Assembly (NCBI GenBank): GCA_964351395.1
Contig: CAYGOF010000005.1
Location: forward strand, 268,615-332,614
Reading direction: 5' to 3'
Length of the DNA stretch: 64,000 bases
Source of the DNA: Imperialibacter sp964351395
GTDB taxonomy: Bacteria > Bacteroidota > Bacteroidia > Cytophagales > Cyclobacteriaceae
Every line of letters begins with the position of its first letter. Position 1 is the first letter of the stretch. Under the pieces are notes generated by a model that did no database searches, had not been told where the DNA came from, and worked only from the letters and a program-made list of their open reading frames with translations. This document shows, in pieces, positions 44,761 through 52,723 of this stretch. The translations under genes were made by a program, and so were the position numbers.

Positions 44761-45960
44761 TTAAAGTACGTCTTTGCCTTTTCCTGCTTTGGTACTTAGC
44801 AAAGCGTCTACTTCATCAATCTTTACCAGTTCAAACAAATCTTCGTCTTCGATCTGCTTTTTGCGGTCGGCCATTTCGAGAAAGTGCATGTAGATAACTT
44901 CCATTTCATCTTTATCGAACTTATAACCAAGCACCTGCAGACGATGGGTAAGTGCTGCTCTGCCGCTACGGGCCGTAAGTAGGATCAACGAGGAAGGCAC
45001 GCCTACATCAGCAGGGTCAATGATCTCGTAATTTTCTCTGTGCTTAAGGAAACCATCCTGGTGAATACCAGACGAATGAGAAAATGCATTTTTGCCAACG
45101 ATCGCTTTATTCGGCTGCACCGGCATGTTCATCATGTGCGACACCATTTTGCTCATGGCATAAATACCTTTGGTGTTGATATTAGTCTCAAGGTTAAGGT
45201 ATGGGTGCGATTTTAGGGTCATTACCACTTCTTCCAATGAGGTATTACCAGCTCTTTCACCAATGCCATTAATGGTGACCTCTACCTGACGGGCACCGTT
45301 AGCGAGGCCAGATATGGAATTTGCCGTGGCCATTCCCAGGTCATTATGACAATGCACTGAAATGATGGCCTTGTCAATATTGGGTACATTGTCGTACAAG
45401 TATTTGATGCGCTCACCAAAGTGCCATGGCAGTGTGTAACCGGTGGTGTCTGGTATATTCACCACGGTGGCACCCGCAGCAATTACGCCTTCCACCATCA
45501 ACGCAAGAAATTCAAGGTCTGCCCTGCCTGCATCCTCACAAAAGAATTCTACATCATCCACGAAACGACGTGCATATTTGACAGCGGAAATACCCTGCTC
45601 TAATACCTTTTCACGTGTTGACTTCAGCTTGTGCTGAATATGTATATCAGACGATCCTATGCCTGTATGAATTCTTTTTCTTTTGGCCAAATGAAGTGCT
45701 TGAGCAGCACAATCTATATCTACTACTTTGGCTCGTGTTAGCGCACATACCACTGGCTCTGTTACATTTCTGGAAATTTCAACAACGGAGTTAAAATCGC
45801 CCGGGCTTGAAACGGGAAACCCCGCCTCTATTACATCAACGCCCAGCGCTTCAAGCTGCTTAGCAACAATTACCTTTTCTTCAGTATTTAACTGACAGCC
45901 AGGAACCTGCTCGCCGTCTCTAAGTGTAGTGTCAAAAATGTAGACTCGATCTTTGCTCAT
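44761..45960 (-). CDS. leuA: 2-isopropylmalate synthase, short form without regulatory domain
   Basis: The 399-residue protein has the DRE-TIM motifs FDTTLRDGEQVPGCQL near the start, AGFPVSSPGDFNSV, HCHNDLGMATANS (metal-binding His-x-His) and NGIGERAGNTSLEEVV. It condenses acetyl-CoA with 2-oxoisovalerate in leucine synthesis. The C-terminal LeuA dimer domain that mediates leucine feedback is missing and the C-terminus ends in a short helical region, as in many Bacteroidota. No other leu gene is adjacent. A homocitrate or citramalate synthase role is possible but less likely. Confidence 0.87.
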   Translation of the reverse strand: MSKDRVYIFDTTLRDGEQVPGCQLNTEEKVIVAKQLEALGVDVIEAGFPVSSPGDFNSVVEISRNVTEPVVCALTRAKVVDIDCAAQALHLAKRKRIHTGIGSSDIHIQHKLKSTREKVLEQGISAVKYARRFVDDVEFFCEDAGRADLEFLALMVEGVIAAGATVVNIPDTTGYTLPWHFGERIKYLYDNVPNIDKAIISVHCHNDLGMATANSISGLANGARQVEVTINGIGERAGNTSLEEVVMTLKSHPYLNLETNINTKGIYAMSKMVSHMMNMPVQPNKAIVGKNAFSHSSGIHQDGFLKHRENYEIIDPADVGVPSSLILLTARSGRAALTHRLQVLGYKFDKDEMEVIYMHFLEMADRKKQIEDEDLFELVKIDEVDALLSTKAGKGKDVL

Positions 45961-46155
45961 ACTATGGTTTGTTGTTTTTTTTCAACAATTCCCGGTGAAG
46001 GGTCTTGTTCAATATTTCTTCTGAACAAATCTACCTGAACTTTATGGTGGATAAAGGATAAAATTCAAAATCGCTACGACAGCCAACATTCTAAAAAGAG
46101 ACAACTATGCCCCAAATTTGTAATAAAAAGGATATATTGGCGCTTTCATACTACA

Positions 46156-47703
46156 ATGGCCAAACAAGAAACAGATGCTTTGTTCCAACTGATTCAGTCG
46201 CTAACCAAGGCCGAAAAACGGAATTTCAAGCTTTATGCAAAGCGGGTTAATGCTAAAGAAGACAGTAAGTTCGTGACGCTGTTTGATGCAATAGACTCAC
46301 TTGATCACTACGATGAAAAGCTGATTTTTAAAAAAGCCCCAGCTCTCAATCCGCAGCAGATTTCTAACTTAAAGGGACATTTATACGGCCAGGTTTTGAA
46401 AAGCCTTCGGTTGATTCACATTAACTACGACTACCCAATTGAAGTAAGAGAGCAAATCGACTACGCACGAGTGTTGTACAACAAGGGATTGTATAAGCAA
46501 AGTCTAAAAATTCTCGACAAGCTGAAGCAAAAGGCTGCAGAAAACAACGAGGAAATTCTCCAGCTGGAAATCATCGATTTCGAAAAACTAATCGAGGGAC
46601 AATACATTACCCGTAGCATTGGCAACCGGGCAGAAGAATTGGTCAATGAGTCGAGGCATGTCACCAAAATAATAGCCAAAACACAAGAGCTGTCAAACCT
46701 TTCCATTTCTCTTTATAGCCTTTATATCAAGCTGGGCTATGTAAGAAACGAAGAAGACTATCGGGTAATTACACACTACTTTAAACGTAACCTTCCGGCC
46801 TATGAGTATGATACCCTTAGCTTCAACGAAAAGGTGTATCTCTGCCAGTCGATGGTTTGGTACTACTATATTATTCAGGACTTTGTGAAATGCTACCGCT
46901 ATGCAGACCGTTGGGTAGAGCTATTCAAGAGCAACCCTGCAATGATTCGAAAAAAGCCTGATTTGTACATCAAGGGACTTCATAATCTGTTGGCCGCACT
47001 GTTCAATATTCAGCACTACCCAAGGTTTGCCGAGAATCTTATAGTGTTGGAAGAATTGAAGACTTCGTCACTTTTTAGCCAAAATGAAAATATCCAGAGC
47101 CTCCTTGCCTTTTACTACTACAACGACAAGATCAACCTTTTTTTCATGGAGGGCCGGTTTTCAGATGGTGTCGTGATTGTGCCGGAAGTACTGGAAATCA
47201 TTGAAAAGTTTGAAAACAAGATTGATTCGCACAGGGTGTTACTTTTCTACTACAAAATAGCCTGCCTATACTTTGGCAGTGACGACAATAAAAACGCAGT
47301 AAAGTACCTCAACAAAATCATCAACCTGAAGGATGTGAGCCTCCGGGAAGACATTCATTGTTTCGCCCGAATTCTCAACCTTATTGCCCATTATGAAATG
47401 GGAAACAGCGATCTATTAGAATATCAGATCAAGTCTGTCTACAGGTTTTTGGTGAAAATGGATAACCTTCAGGGAGTTCAAAAGGAGATTATTAAATGGC
47501 TTCGAAAAGTGCCAGGTATGTACCCCGAAAACATAAAGAAGGAATTCCAGGCATTGAAGGAAAGGTTGGAAGATACCCTGAAAGAACCCTTTGAACTGCG
47601 GGCTTTTCTTTACCTGGATATCATTTCGTGGTTGGAAAGCAAGATTGAAGGAGTGCCCGTCCAATTGGTAGTAAGACGAAAGTTTGAAGGCAGAAAAAGA
47701 TAG
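46156..47703 (+). CDS. Large helical (TPR-like) protein of unknown function
   Basis: A 515-residue protein with no signal peptide. It is almost wholly alpha-helical, with repeated pairs that resemble tetratricopeptide units (for example RFSDGVVIVPEVLEIIEKFENKI and NAVKYLNKIINLKDV). The N-terminus LFQLIQSLTKAEKRNFKLYAKR is a conserved-looking start that I associate with Bacteroidota proteins of unknown role. It is a single gene divergent from leuA. A scaffold function is a guess. Confidence 0.75.
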   Translation: MAKQETDALFQLIQSLTKAEKRNFKLYAKRVNAKEDSKFVTLFDAIDSLDHYDEKLIFKKAPALNPQQISNLKGHLYGQVLKSLRLIHINYDYPIEVREQIDYARVLYNKGLYKQSLKILDKLKQKAAENNEEILQLEIIDFEKLIEGQYITRSIGNRAEELVNESRHVTKIIAKTQELSNLSISLYSLYIKLGYVRNEEDYRVITHYFKRNLPAYEYDTLSFNEKVYLCQSMVWYYYIIQDFVKCYRYADRWVELFKSNPAMIRKKPDLYIKGLHNLLAALFNIQHYPRFAENLIVLEELKTSSLFSQNENIQSLLAFYYYNDKINLFFMEGRFSDGVVIVPEVLEIIEKFENKIDSHRVLLFYYKIACLYFGSDDNKNAVKYLNKIINLKDVSLREDIHCFARILNLIAHYEMGNSDLLEYQIKSVYRFLVKMDNLQGVQKEIIKWLRKVPGMYPENIKKEFQALKERLEDTLKEPFELRAFLYLDIISWLESKIEGVPVQLVVRRKFEGRKR

Positions 47704-47707
47704 CAAA

Positions 47708-48388
47708 TCAATTCATGTCAGGACCTCGCTTACTCTTCCGAACGCCAAATACATAGCCTATATTTAATTGCGCCACAAACGAAGTTCCTTTCTTCACGTT
47801 CACAGCGAAATCTCTATTCCCCTCCCAGGTCCCACTGAGATTGAACCAGTCATCTGTTGCCCAGTAGCTGGGGTTGTTTGTTATTTTACCGGCATCAAAG
47901 GTATTGAAGTAATACCTGTAGCCAACCAGGGCTGTCAAAGTCACACGCTTGAGAATAGTAATCTTCCCACCAACATTCAGTTCAGGACCAAGCATCAAGC
48001 CTTTCATTTGCAATGAATCGGAAGGCACAGGCGTTTCGGGCCGGAAGCTTATCGTTCCTACCTCCATATTCAAATTTCCTGTAGCAAAAAGCTGCAACCA
48101 GCTTATTTTAGTAGTATAAAAACGGTGCCCTATATCAAGTCTCCCAGCATTGTAATTTCCATTTCGGCCAACCAACTCCGCAAACTCATAACCCTTATAG
48201 CCAACTGTTCCCACCCAGCTTCTTCCAGGCTTCACGTAGTATTGAAATTGTAAATAATAATTCTCAAAACCCCACGGAAAGACAGGAATACTAATTTCCA
48301 TTCTTTTTTGAGCATCCTGAGCGTAGGCTTGGGTGCCAAAAAAGAAGAAGATTAGGGGAAAAACACCTAAGAATTTGCTTACTCTCAT
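47708..48388 (-). CDS. Outer-membrane beta-barrel protein, unknown function
   Basis: A 226-residue protein with a signal peptide (ending QAYAQ) and a barrel-type strand pattern (YYLQFQYYVKPGRSWVGTVGYKGYEF). It ends in a polar tail after AQLNIGYVFGV. The ATG at 48388 is chosen for the signal peptide; the upstream extension is not conserved-looking. It ends four bases after the helical-protein gene in convergent orientation. Confidence 0.72.
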   Translation of the reverse strand: MRVSKFLGVFPLIFFFFGTQAYAQDAQKRMEISIPVFPWGFENYYLQFQYYVKPGRSWVGTVGYKGYEFAELVGRNGNYNAGRLDIGHRFYTTKISWLQLFATGNLNMEVGTISFRPETPVPSDSLQMKGLMLGPELNVGGKITILKRVTLTALVGYRYYFNTFDAGKITNNPSYWATDDWFNLSGTWEGNRDFAVNVKKGTSFVAQLNIGYVFGVRKSKRGPDMN

Positions 48389-48458
48389 TTGAGAAAAATG
48401 CCACTTGTTAAGCAATGTAGCTATAAGAAAAACATCTTTCTGATATTGACCCAAGAAA

Positions 48459-48490
48459 ACAAAAAAGCCCCTCAGTTTCCTGAGAGGCTT
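48459..48490 (-). terminator. Intrinsic terminator of dnaK
   Basis: On the minus strand AAGCCTCTCAG and CTGAGGGGCTT form an 11-base stem with one mismatch and a 4-base loop, followed by a T-run (TTTTGTTTTC). It lies 27 bases after the dnaK stop. Confidence 0.85.
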
Positions 48491-48516
48491 CGTGATCTAT
48501 GATGCAGGGCAAACGA

Positions 48517-50442
48517 TTACTTTTTGGTGTCGTCTACCTCTTCGTATTCTACGTCAGACACATCACTGTCTGCTTTAGCTTCACCGTCACCAGCATTGGC
48601 CTGAGGGCCTGCGTCAGGTCCTGGTTGTCCGCCTTCAGTAGATGCATACATCTCCTGCGAGGCTGCTGCCCATGCCTGGTTCAAAGCTTCAGTAGCAGTA
48701 TCGATACCAGCAATGTCCTGCGCCTTGTGAGCGTTCTTCAGGTTTTCAAGTGCCGACTCAATGGCCGTTTTGTTGCCTGCAGAAAGCTTTTCACCATACT
48801 CCTTCAACTGCTTCTCAGTCTGGAAAATCATAGAGTCGGCACCGTTCAGCTTGTCTATCTTTTCTCTTTCAGCCTGATCAGTGTCTGCATTGGCCTTAGC
48901 CTCTGCTTTCATCTTTTCAATCTCAGCATCGGTCAGGCCGGAAGAAGCCTCAATTCTTATTTTCTGCTCCTTTCCAGTTCCTTTGTCTTTAGCAGACACA
49001 TTCAGAATACCGTTCGCATCAATATCGAAAGTTACCTCAATCTGTGGTACGCCACGTGGTGCTGGTGGAAGGCTATCCAGGTGGAATCGACCGATCGTAC
49101 GGTTATCCTTCGCCATGGGACGCTCACCTTGCAAAATGTGGATTTCCACAGAGGGCTGGTTGTCAGACGCTGTTGAGAACACTTCAGACTTTCTCGAAGG
49201 AATCGTTGTATTTGATTCAATCAGTTTGGTCATTACACCGCCCATTGTCTCAATACCCAAAGAAAGAGGTGTAACATCAAGAAGAAGTACGTCTTTTACT
49301 TCACCCGTCAAAACACCACCTTGAATGGCCGCACCAACTGCTACTACCTCATCTGGGTTTACACCCTTAGAAGGTTTTTTACCGAAGAACTTCTCAACTT
49401 CTTCCTGAATCTTAGGAATACGTGTTGAGCCTCCAACAAGGATTACCTCGTCGATTTCGGTAGGGTTCATGCCAGCATCTTTCAATGCCTTGCGACATGG
49501 CTCCAGCGTACGCTGTACCAATGCGTCTGTCAATTGCTCAAACTTAGAACGTGAAAGCGTGCGAACAAGGTGCTTTGGAATGCCGTCAACAGGCATGATA
49601 TATGGCAAGTTAATTTCGGTACTTGCAGAGCTAGAGAGCTCAATTTTTGCTTTCTCTGCGGCTTCCTTCAAACGTTGAAGGGCCATCGGATCTTTCCGAA
49701 GATCTATTCCTTCGTCGTTTTTGAATTCGTCTGCCAGCCAATCGATGACTACTGAATCAAAGTCATCACCACCAAGGTGAACATCACCATTGGTCGACTT
49801 CACCTCAAAAACACCGTCGCCAAGCTCAAGCACCGAGATATCGAATGTACCACCACCAAGGTCATACACAGCGATAGTCATGTCCTTGTTTTTCTTGTCG
49901 AGGCCATAGGCAAGAGCTGCTGCAGTAGGTTCGTTGATAATTCTTTTGACATCAAGACCAGCAATCTGTCCAGCTTCTTTCGTTGCCTGACGTTCAGCAT
50001 CGTTGAAGTAAGCAGGCACGGTGATTACCGCTTCTTTTACTTCAGTACCCAGGTAATCTTCAGCCGTTGACTTCATCTTTTGAAGGATCATTGCTGAAAG
50101 TTCCTGAGGGGTGTAGTTGCGGTCACCAATTTTCACCCTTACGGTGTCGTTGTTGCCCGACTCAAGGCCGTAAGATACGTTCTTGCGTTCGGCAGCGACT
50201 TCAGAGTATTTTTTACCCATGAATCTCTTCACCGAGCTAACTGTATTTTGTGGGTTGGTGATGGCCTGACGTTTGGCAGGATCGCCAACTTTGCGCTCAC
50301 CTTTACCATTGTCCAGGAAGGCTACAATTGAAGGTGTGGTCCTTCTTCCTTCGCTGTTAGGAATCACCACCGGCTCGTTCCCCTCCATTACAGCGACGCA
50401 GGAGTTAGTCGTTCCTAAGTCAATTCCAATTATTTTTCCCAT
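48517..50442 (-). CDS. dnaK: Chaperone DnaK (Hsp70)
   Basis: A complete 641-residue Hsp70: ATPase domain from GIDLGTTNSCVAVMEG to residue about 385 with AVYDLGGGTFDISVLELGDG, and the EVILVGGSTRIPKIQ phosphate loop; linker DVLLLDVTPLSLGIETMGG; substrate domain; helical lid; acidic C-terminal tail ending in the EEVD-like EVDDTKK. It folds and protects proteins with DnaJ and GrpE, which are not in the window. A sigma-54-like element precedes it. The nitrilase-family gene lies 109 bases upstream on the same strand. Confidence 0.98.
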   Translation of the reverse strand: MGKIIGIDLGTTNSCVAVMEGNEPVVIPNSEGRRTTPSIVAFLDNGKGERKVGDPAKRQAITNPQNTVSSVKRFMGKKYSEVAAERKNVSYGLESGNNDTVRVKIGDRNYTPQELSAMILQKMKSTAEDYLGTEVKEAVITVPAYFNDAERQATKEAGQIAGLDVKRIINEPTAAALAYGLDKKNKDMTIAVYDLGGGTFDISVLELGDGVFEVKSTNGDVHLGGDDFDSVVIDWLADEFKNDEGIDLRKDPMALQRLKEAAEKAKIELSSSASTEINLPYIMPVDGIPKHLVRTLSRSKFEQLTDALVQRTLEPCRKALKDAGMNPTEIDEVILVGGSTRIPKIQEEVEKFFGKKPSKGVNPDEVVAVGAAIQGGVLTGEVKDVLLLDVTPLSLGIETMGGVMTKLIESNTTIPSRKSEVFSTASDNQPSVEIHILQGERPMAKDNRTIGRFHLDSLPPAPRGVPQIEVTFDIDANGILNVSAKDKGTGKEQKIRIEASSGLTDAEIEKMKAEAKANADTDQAEREKIDKLNGADSMIFQTEKQLKEYGEKLSAGNKTAIESALENLKNAHKAQDIAGIDTATEALNQAWAAASQEMYASTEGGQPGPDAGPQANAGDGEAKADSDVSDVEYEEVDDTKK

Positions 50443-50490
50443 GATTATTTATTTTATTCCTTTTAAAATGTCAATCTGTACTGCAATAGC

Positions 50491-50510
50491 TAAACAAGGG
50501 TTGTGCCAAG
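50491..50510 (-). promoter_or_regulatory. Sigma-54-like -24/-12 element upstream of dnaK
   Basis: On the minus strand CTTGGCACAACCCTTGTTTA has GG and GT separated by ten bases, the spacing of sigma-54 promoters (GG-N10-GC), with one mismatch in the -12 element. It lies about 50 bases before the dnaK ATG. Chance occurrence cannot be excluded. Confidence 0.35.
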
Positions 50511-50551
50511 TGATTTTTTGGGCGTTTGTTGTGACAAGATGTCAGAATTAA

Positions 50552-51688
50552 CTAAAACTGTAGATTGACAATGGCAGCGCCATCAGCAGGAATTTCAATC
50601 ATTTCTGCTTGGCCGTCGGATAAGATAAGTGGGTGTCCATTGGTGCCCAGGTCCCAAAGTTGGCCTCTGAGAAAAATATTGAGGCCCGTTTTTATGCCAA
50701 ACTCCGGCGCCCTACCCAACATTCCGTATTTCTGCCATGCTTGACCTTCTGTCAGTGTACCTATGTCATTTGTGCTGACATTTGCGGGCGCCGGGTCGCC
50801 ATTGTAGCCGTTCCATGGTTGATTCCAAACCTCATTCCCTGCCAGGAAAGAAGGTACCACTACAAAATCGGCCTGGGCAACTGCTTCATAACTATCACTG
50901 TACCATGAATCCGCACAGATCAATGCCCCCATACTTCCAGCAGTAGTAGTATACATATCGATCTGCTCAGTCGTAGTCGTTTGTGTAAAAGTCTTCTCTT
51001 CATCAATGAGGTGTTTTTTTATCATTAATGGCTTAACTAATTCACCTGAAGGATCGAAAATGGCACTGACATTATGAAGCGGTCCTCCATCCACCTGAAT
51101 CACTCCATTCACAATTTCTGGGGTGGGCAGTACAATAGACCCTGCTACAATGGTAGCATTGTATTCTCTGGCCAGGCGGCTAAATACGGTTTGGTAGGCG
51201 CTTGCCATTTCCTGACTTTTAAGTTTAAAAAGACTGGCTGTGAGTTTATCTGCCTGATCGCTGCTAAGATAGCCTTGCAAAAATGAGAGGGGATGACAAT
51301 AAGCCACGGTAGTCATCGCCTCCATCGAAAGCTTTGTGGTGTATACCGACGCTTTTTCGTTAATGGCTACTAGCCAGGTGCCTATGTACTCAGGAAACAC
51401 TACTACAGTTGCTGGTGTAAAGCAGCCATTTTTTTTCGCAATAGAAAGGTAGCGGTTCAACTTGGCGTACAAGGCATCGGCAGTCCGATAGTCGGATGGC
51501 ACCATATAAGGCTGAATCCCAACAATATTGCCTTTGTTATAAGTACCTGCTTTCACAAAAACTGAGCGCTCAGAGGTCATTTCAAAAGCTGCATAGGACC
51601 TGTCTGCCTTAACCCACCAAAAATACGTTAAGCTAAGAACTGCAATTACAAGACCTGCACTGAACAATAAATTTCTACCTTTGATCAT
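50552..51688 (-). CDS. Carbon-nitrogen hydrolase (nitrilase superfamily), membrane-anchored
   Basis: A 378-residue protein with an N-terminal hydrophobic segment (LLFSAGLVIAVLSLTYFWW) that anchors or exports it. The nitrilase triad is visible: Glu in VVVFPEYIGTW, Lys in MIKKHLIDEE and Cys in GALICADSWYSDSYEA. It would hydrolyse an amide or nitrile or transfer an acyl group outside the cytoplasm. It is not an apolipoprotein N-acyltransferase, which has many more membrane segments. Substrate unknown. It is divergent from the pseudouridine synthase gene with only 12 bases between starts. Confidence 0.8.
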   Translation of the reverse strand: MIKGRNLLFSAGLVIAVLSLTYFWWVKADRSYAAFEMTSERSVFVKAGTYNKGNIVGIQPYMVPSDYRTADALYAKLNRYLSIAKKNGCFTPATVVVFPEYIGTWLVAINEKASVYTTKLSMEAMTTVAYCHPLSFLQGYLSSDQADKLTASLFKLKSQEMASAYQTVFSRLAREYNATIVAGSIVLPTPEIVNGVIQVDGGPLHNVSAIFDPSGELVKPLMIKKHLIDEEKTFTQTTTTEQIDMYTTTAGSMGALICADSWYSDSYEAVAQADFVVVPSFLAGNEVWNQPWNGYNGDPAPANVSTNDIGTLTEGQAWQKYGMLGRAPEFGIKTGLNIFLRGQLWDLGTNGHPLILSDGQAEMIEIPADGAAIVNLQF

Positions 51689-51700
51689 AACGCAATTTAC

Positions 51701-52378
51701 GTGGATTTTAAAAAGCTAATTTTATTCGAAGATAACCACTTGCTGATCGTCAACAAACCGGGCGGCATGTTGGTGCAAGGAGACGAAACTGGTGACGAGT
51801 CACTCATAGATTTCGCAAAGGAGTATGTGAAGGAAAAATACAATAAGCCTGGCGCTGTTTTTATGGGCTTGGTACATCGGATCGACCGGCCTGTAAGTGG
51901 CGTAGTCATGCTTACCAAAACCTCTAAAGCACTTGAACGAATGACCAAGGCTTTCAGAGAGCGGACGATTGAAAAGATCTACTGGGCAGTTGTAACCCGA
52001 CGACCCCCGAAAGAAGAAGCAGTGCTTGAACACTGGCTGGAAAAAGACAGTCGCAAAAATGTTGTTACAGCCTACAACAAAGCGAAAGGAAGCGCCCAAC
52101 GCTCAGAACTTTCTTTTAGAATCATCAAAGACATTAAAGAAAATTGCCTGCTTGAGGTAAGGCCAGTAACAGGTCGTCCGCACCAAATCAGAGCTCAATT
52201 AAGTAAAATGGGCTGCCCTATCAAAGGCGATATGAAGTATGGGCACCAATTTGCCAACGAAGATGCCTGTATTAATTTGCATGCCCGGCAATTAATTTTT
52301 ACCCACCCTGTCACCAAAGAAACAATGACCGTGGAAGCGCCGTTACCTATCAAAAGTTATTGGCAGGCTGTTTCATGA
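51701..52378 (+). CDS. RluA-family 23S rRNA/tRNA pseudouridine synthase
   Basis: The 225-residue enzyme has the RluA motif I VNKPGGMLVQGD, the catalytic motif II GLVHRIDRPVSGVVMLTKTSKA with the aspartate nucleophile, and the motif EVRPVTGRPHQIRAQLSKMGCPI. There is no S4 domain. It isomerises uridine to pseudouridine in rRNA or tRNA; the exact site is unknown. The start codon is GTG at 51701. Its stop overlaps the next start by four bases (ATGA). Confidence 0.92.
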   Translation: MDFKKLILFEDNHLLIVNKPGGMLVQGDETGDESLIDFAKEYVKEKYNKPGAVFMGLVHRIDRPVSGVVMLTKTSKALERMTKAFRERTIEKIYWAVVTRRPPKEEAVLEHWLEKDSRKNVVTAYNKAKGSAQRSELSFRIIKDIKENCLLEVRPVTGRPHQIRAQLSKMGCPIKGDMKYGHQFANEDACINLHARQLIFTHPVTKETMTVEAPLPIKSYWQAVS

Positions 52379-52683
52379 GCAAAGAAAAAGAAAACTGGGT
52401 TGATCGATTGCAGGCGCGTTGGAAATTGAAAAGCGGCTGGCAGGTACTTATTGTGTTAGTAGTATTTGCCTGCACGGGGTTCACAGTGTTGTTTCTGAAA
52501 AAACCCATCTTCAAACTCATCCATGCTTCGGATGAATATTACACGCTTTTGACTATTGGCTATTATATACTGATACTCCCTATCTACAATGTTATCCTGC
52601 TTTGTTACGGATTCATCTTCGGTCAATTTCCCTTCTTTTGGGAGTTTGAAAAGAGGATGTTTAGAAGAATGAAAGGAAAATAA
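52375..52683 (+). CDS. Small membrane protein (DUF6787-like)
   Basis: The 102-residue protein has two membrane segments (about residues 21-42 and 58-82) and a basic C-terminus (KRMFRRMKGK). It resembles the small Bacteroidota membrane family DUF6787, from memory and not verified. It is translationally coupled to the pseudouridine synthase through an ATGA overlap, which suggests a linked function but gives no hint of mechanism. The ATG at 52375 is preferred over the earlier in-frame start at 52360. Confidence 0.72.
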   Translation: MSKEKENWVDRLQARWKLKSGWQVLIVLVVFACTGFTVLFLKKPIFKLIHASDEYYTLLTIGYYILILPIYNVILLCYGFIFGQFPFFWEFEKRMFRRMKGK

Positions 52684-52723
52684 CCTGTTTGATCCTCTGA
52701 AATTGGGATCCGGAATCTCAAGT

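Noticed and set aside
44590..44799. A 69-codon plus-strand frame across the methyltransferase/leuA gap
   Set aside because: It overlaps both neighbours antisense and passes through a terminator hairpin, so it is unlikely to be translated.
48499..49176. A 225-codon open frame antisense to dnaK
   Set aside because: It is a shadow of the dnaK codon structure. The translation has no recognisable domain, and dnaK on the other strand is certain.
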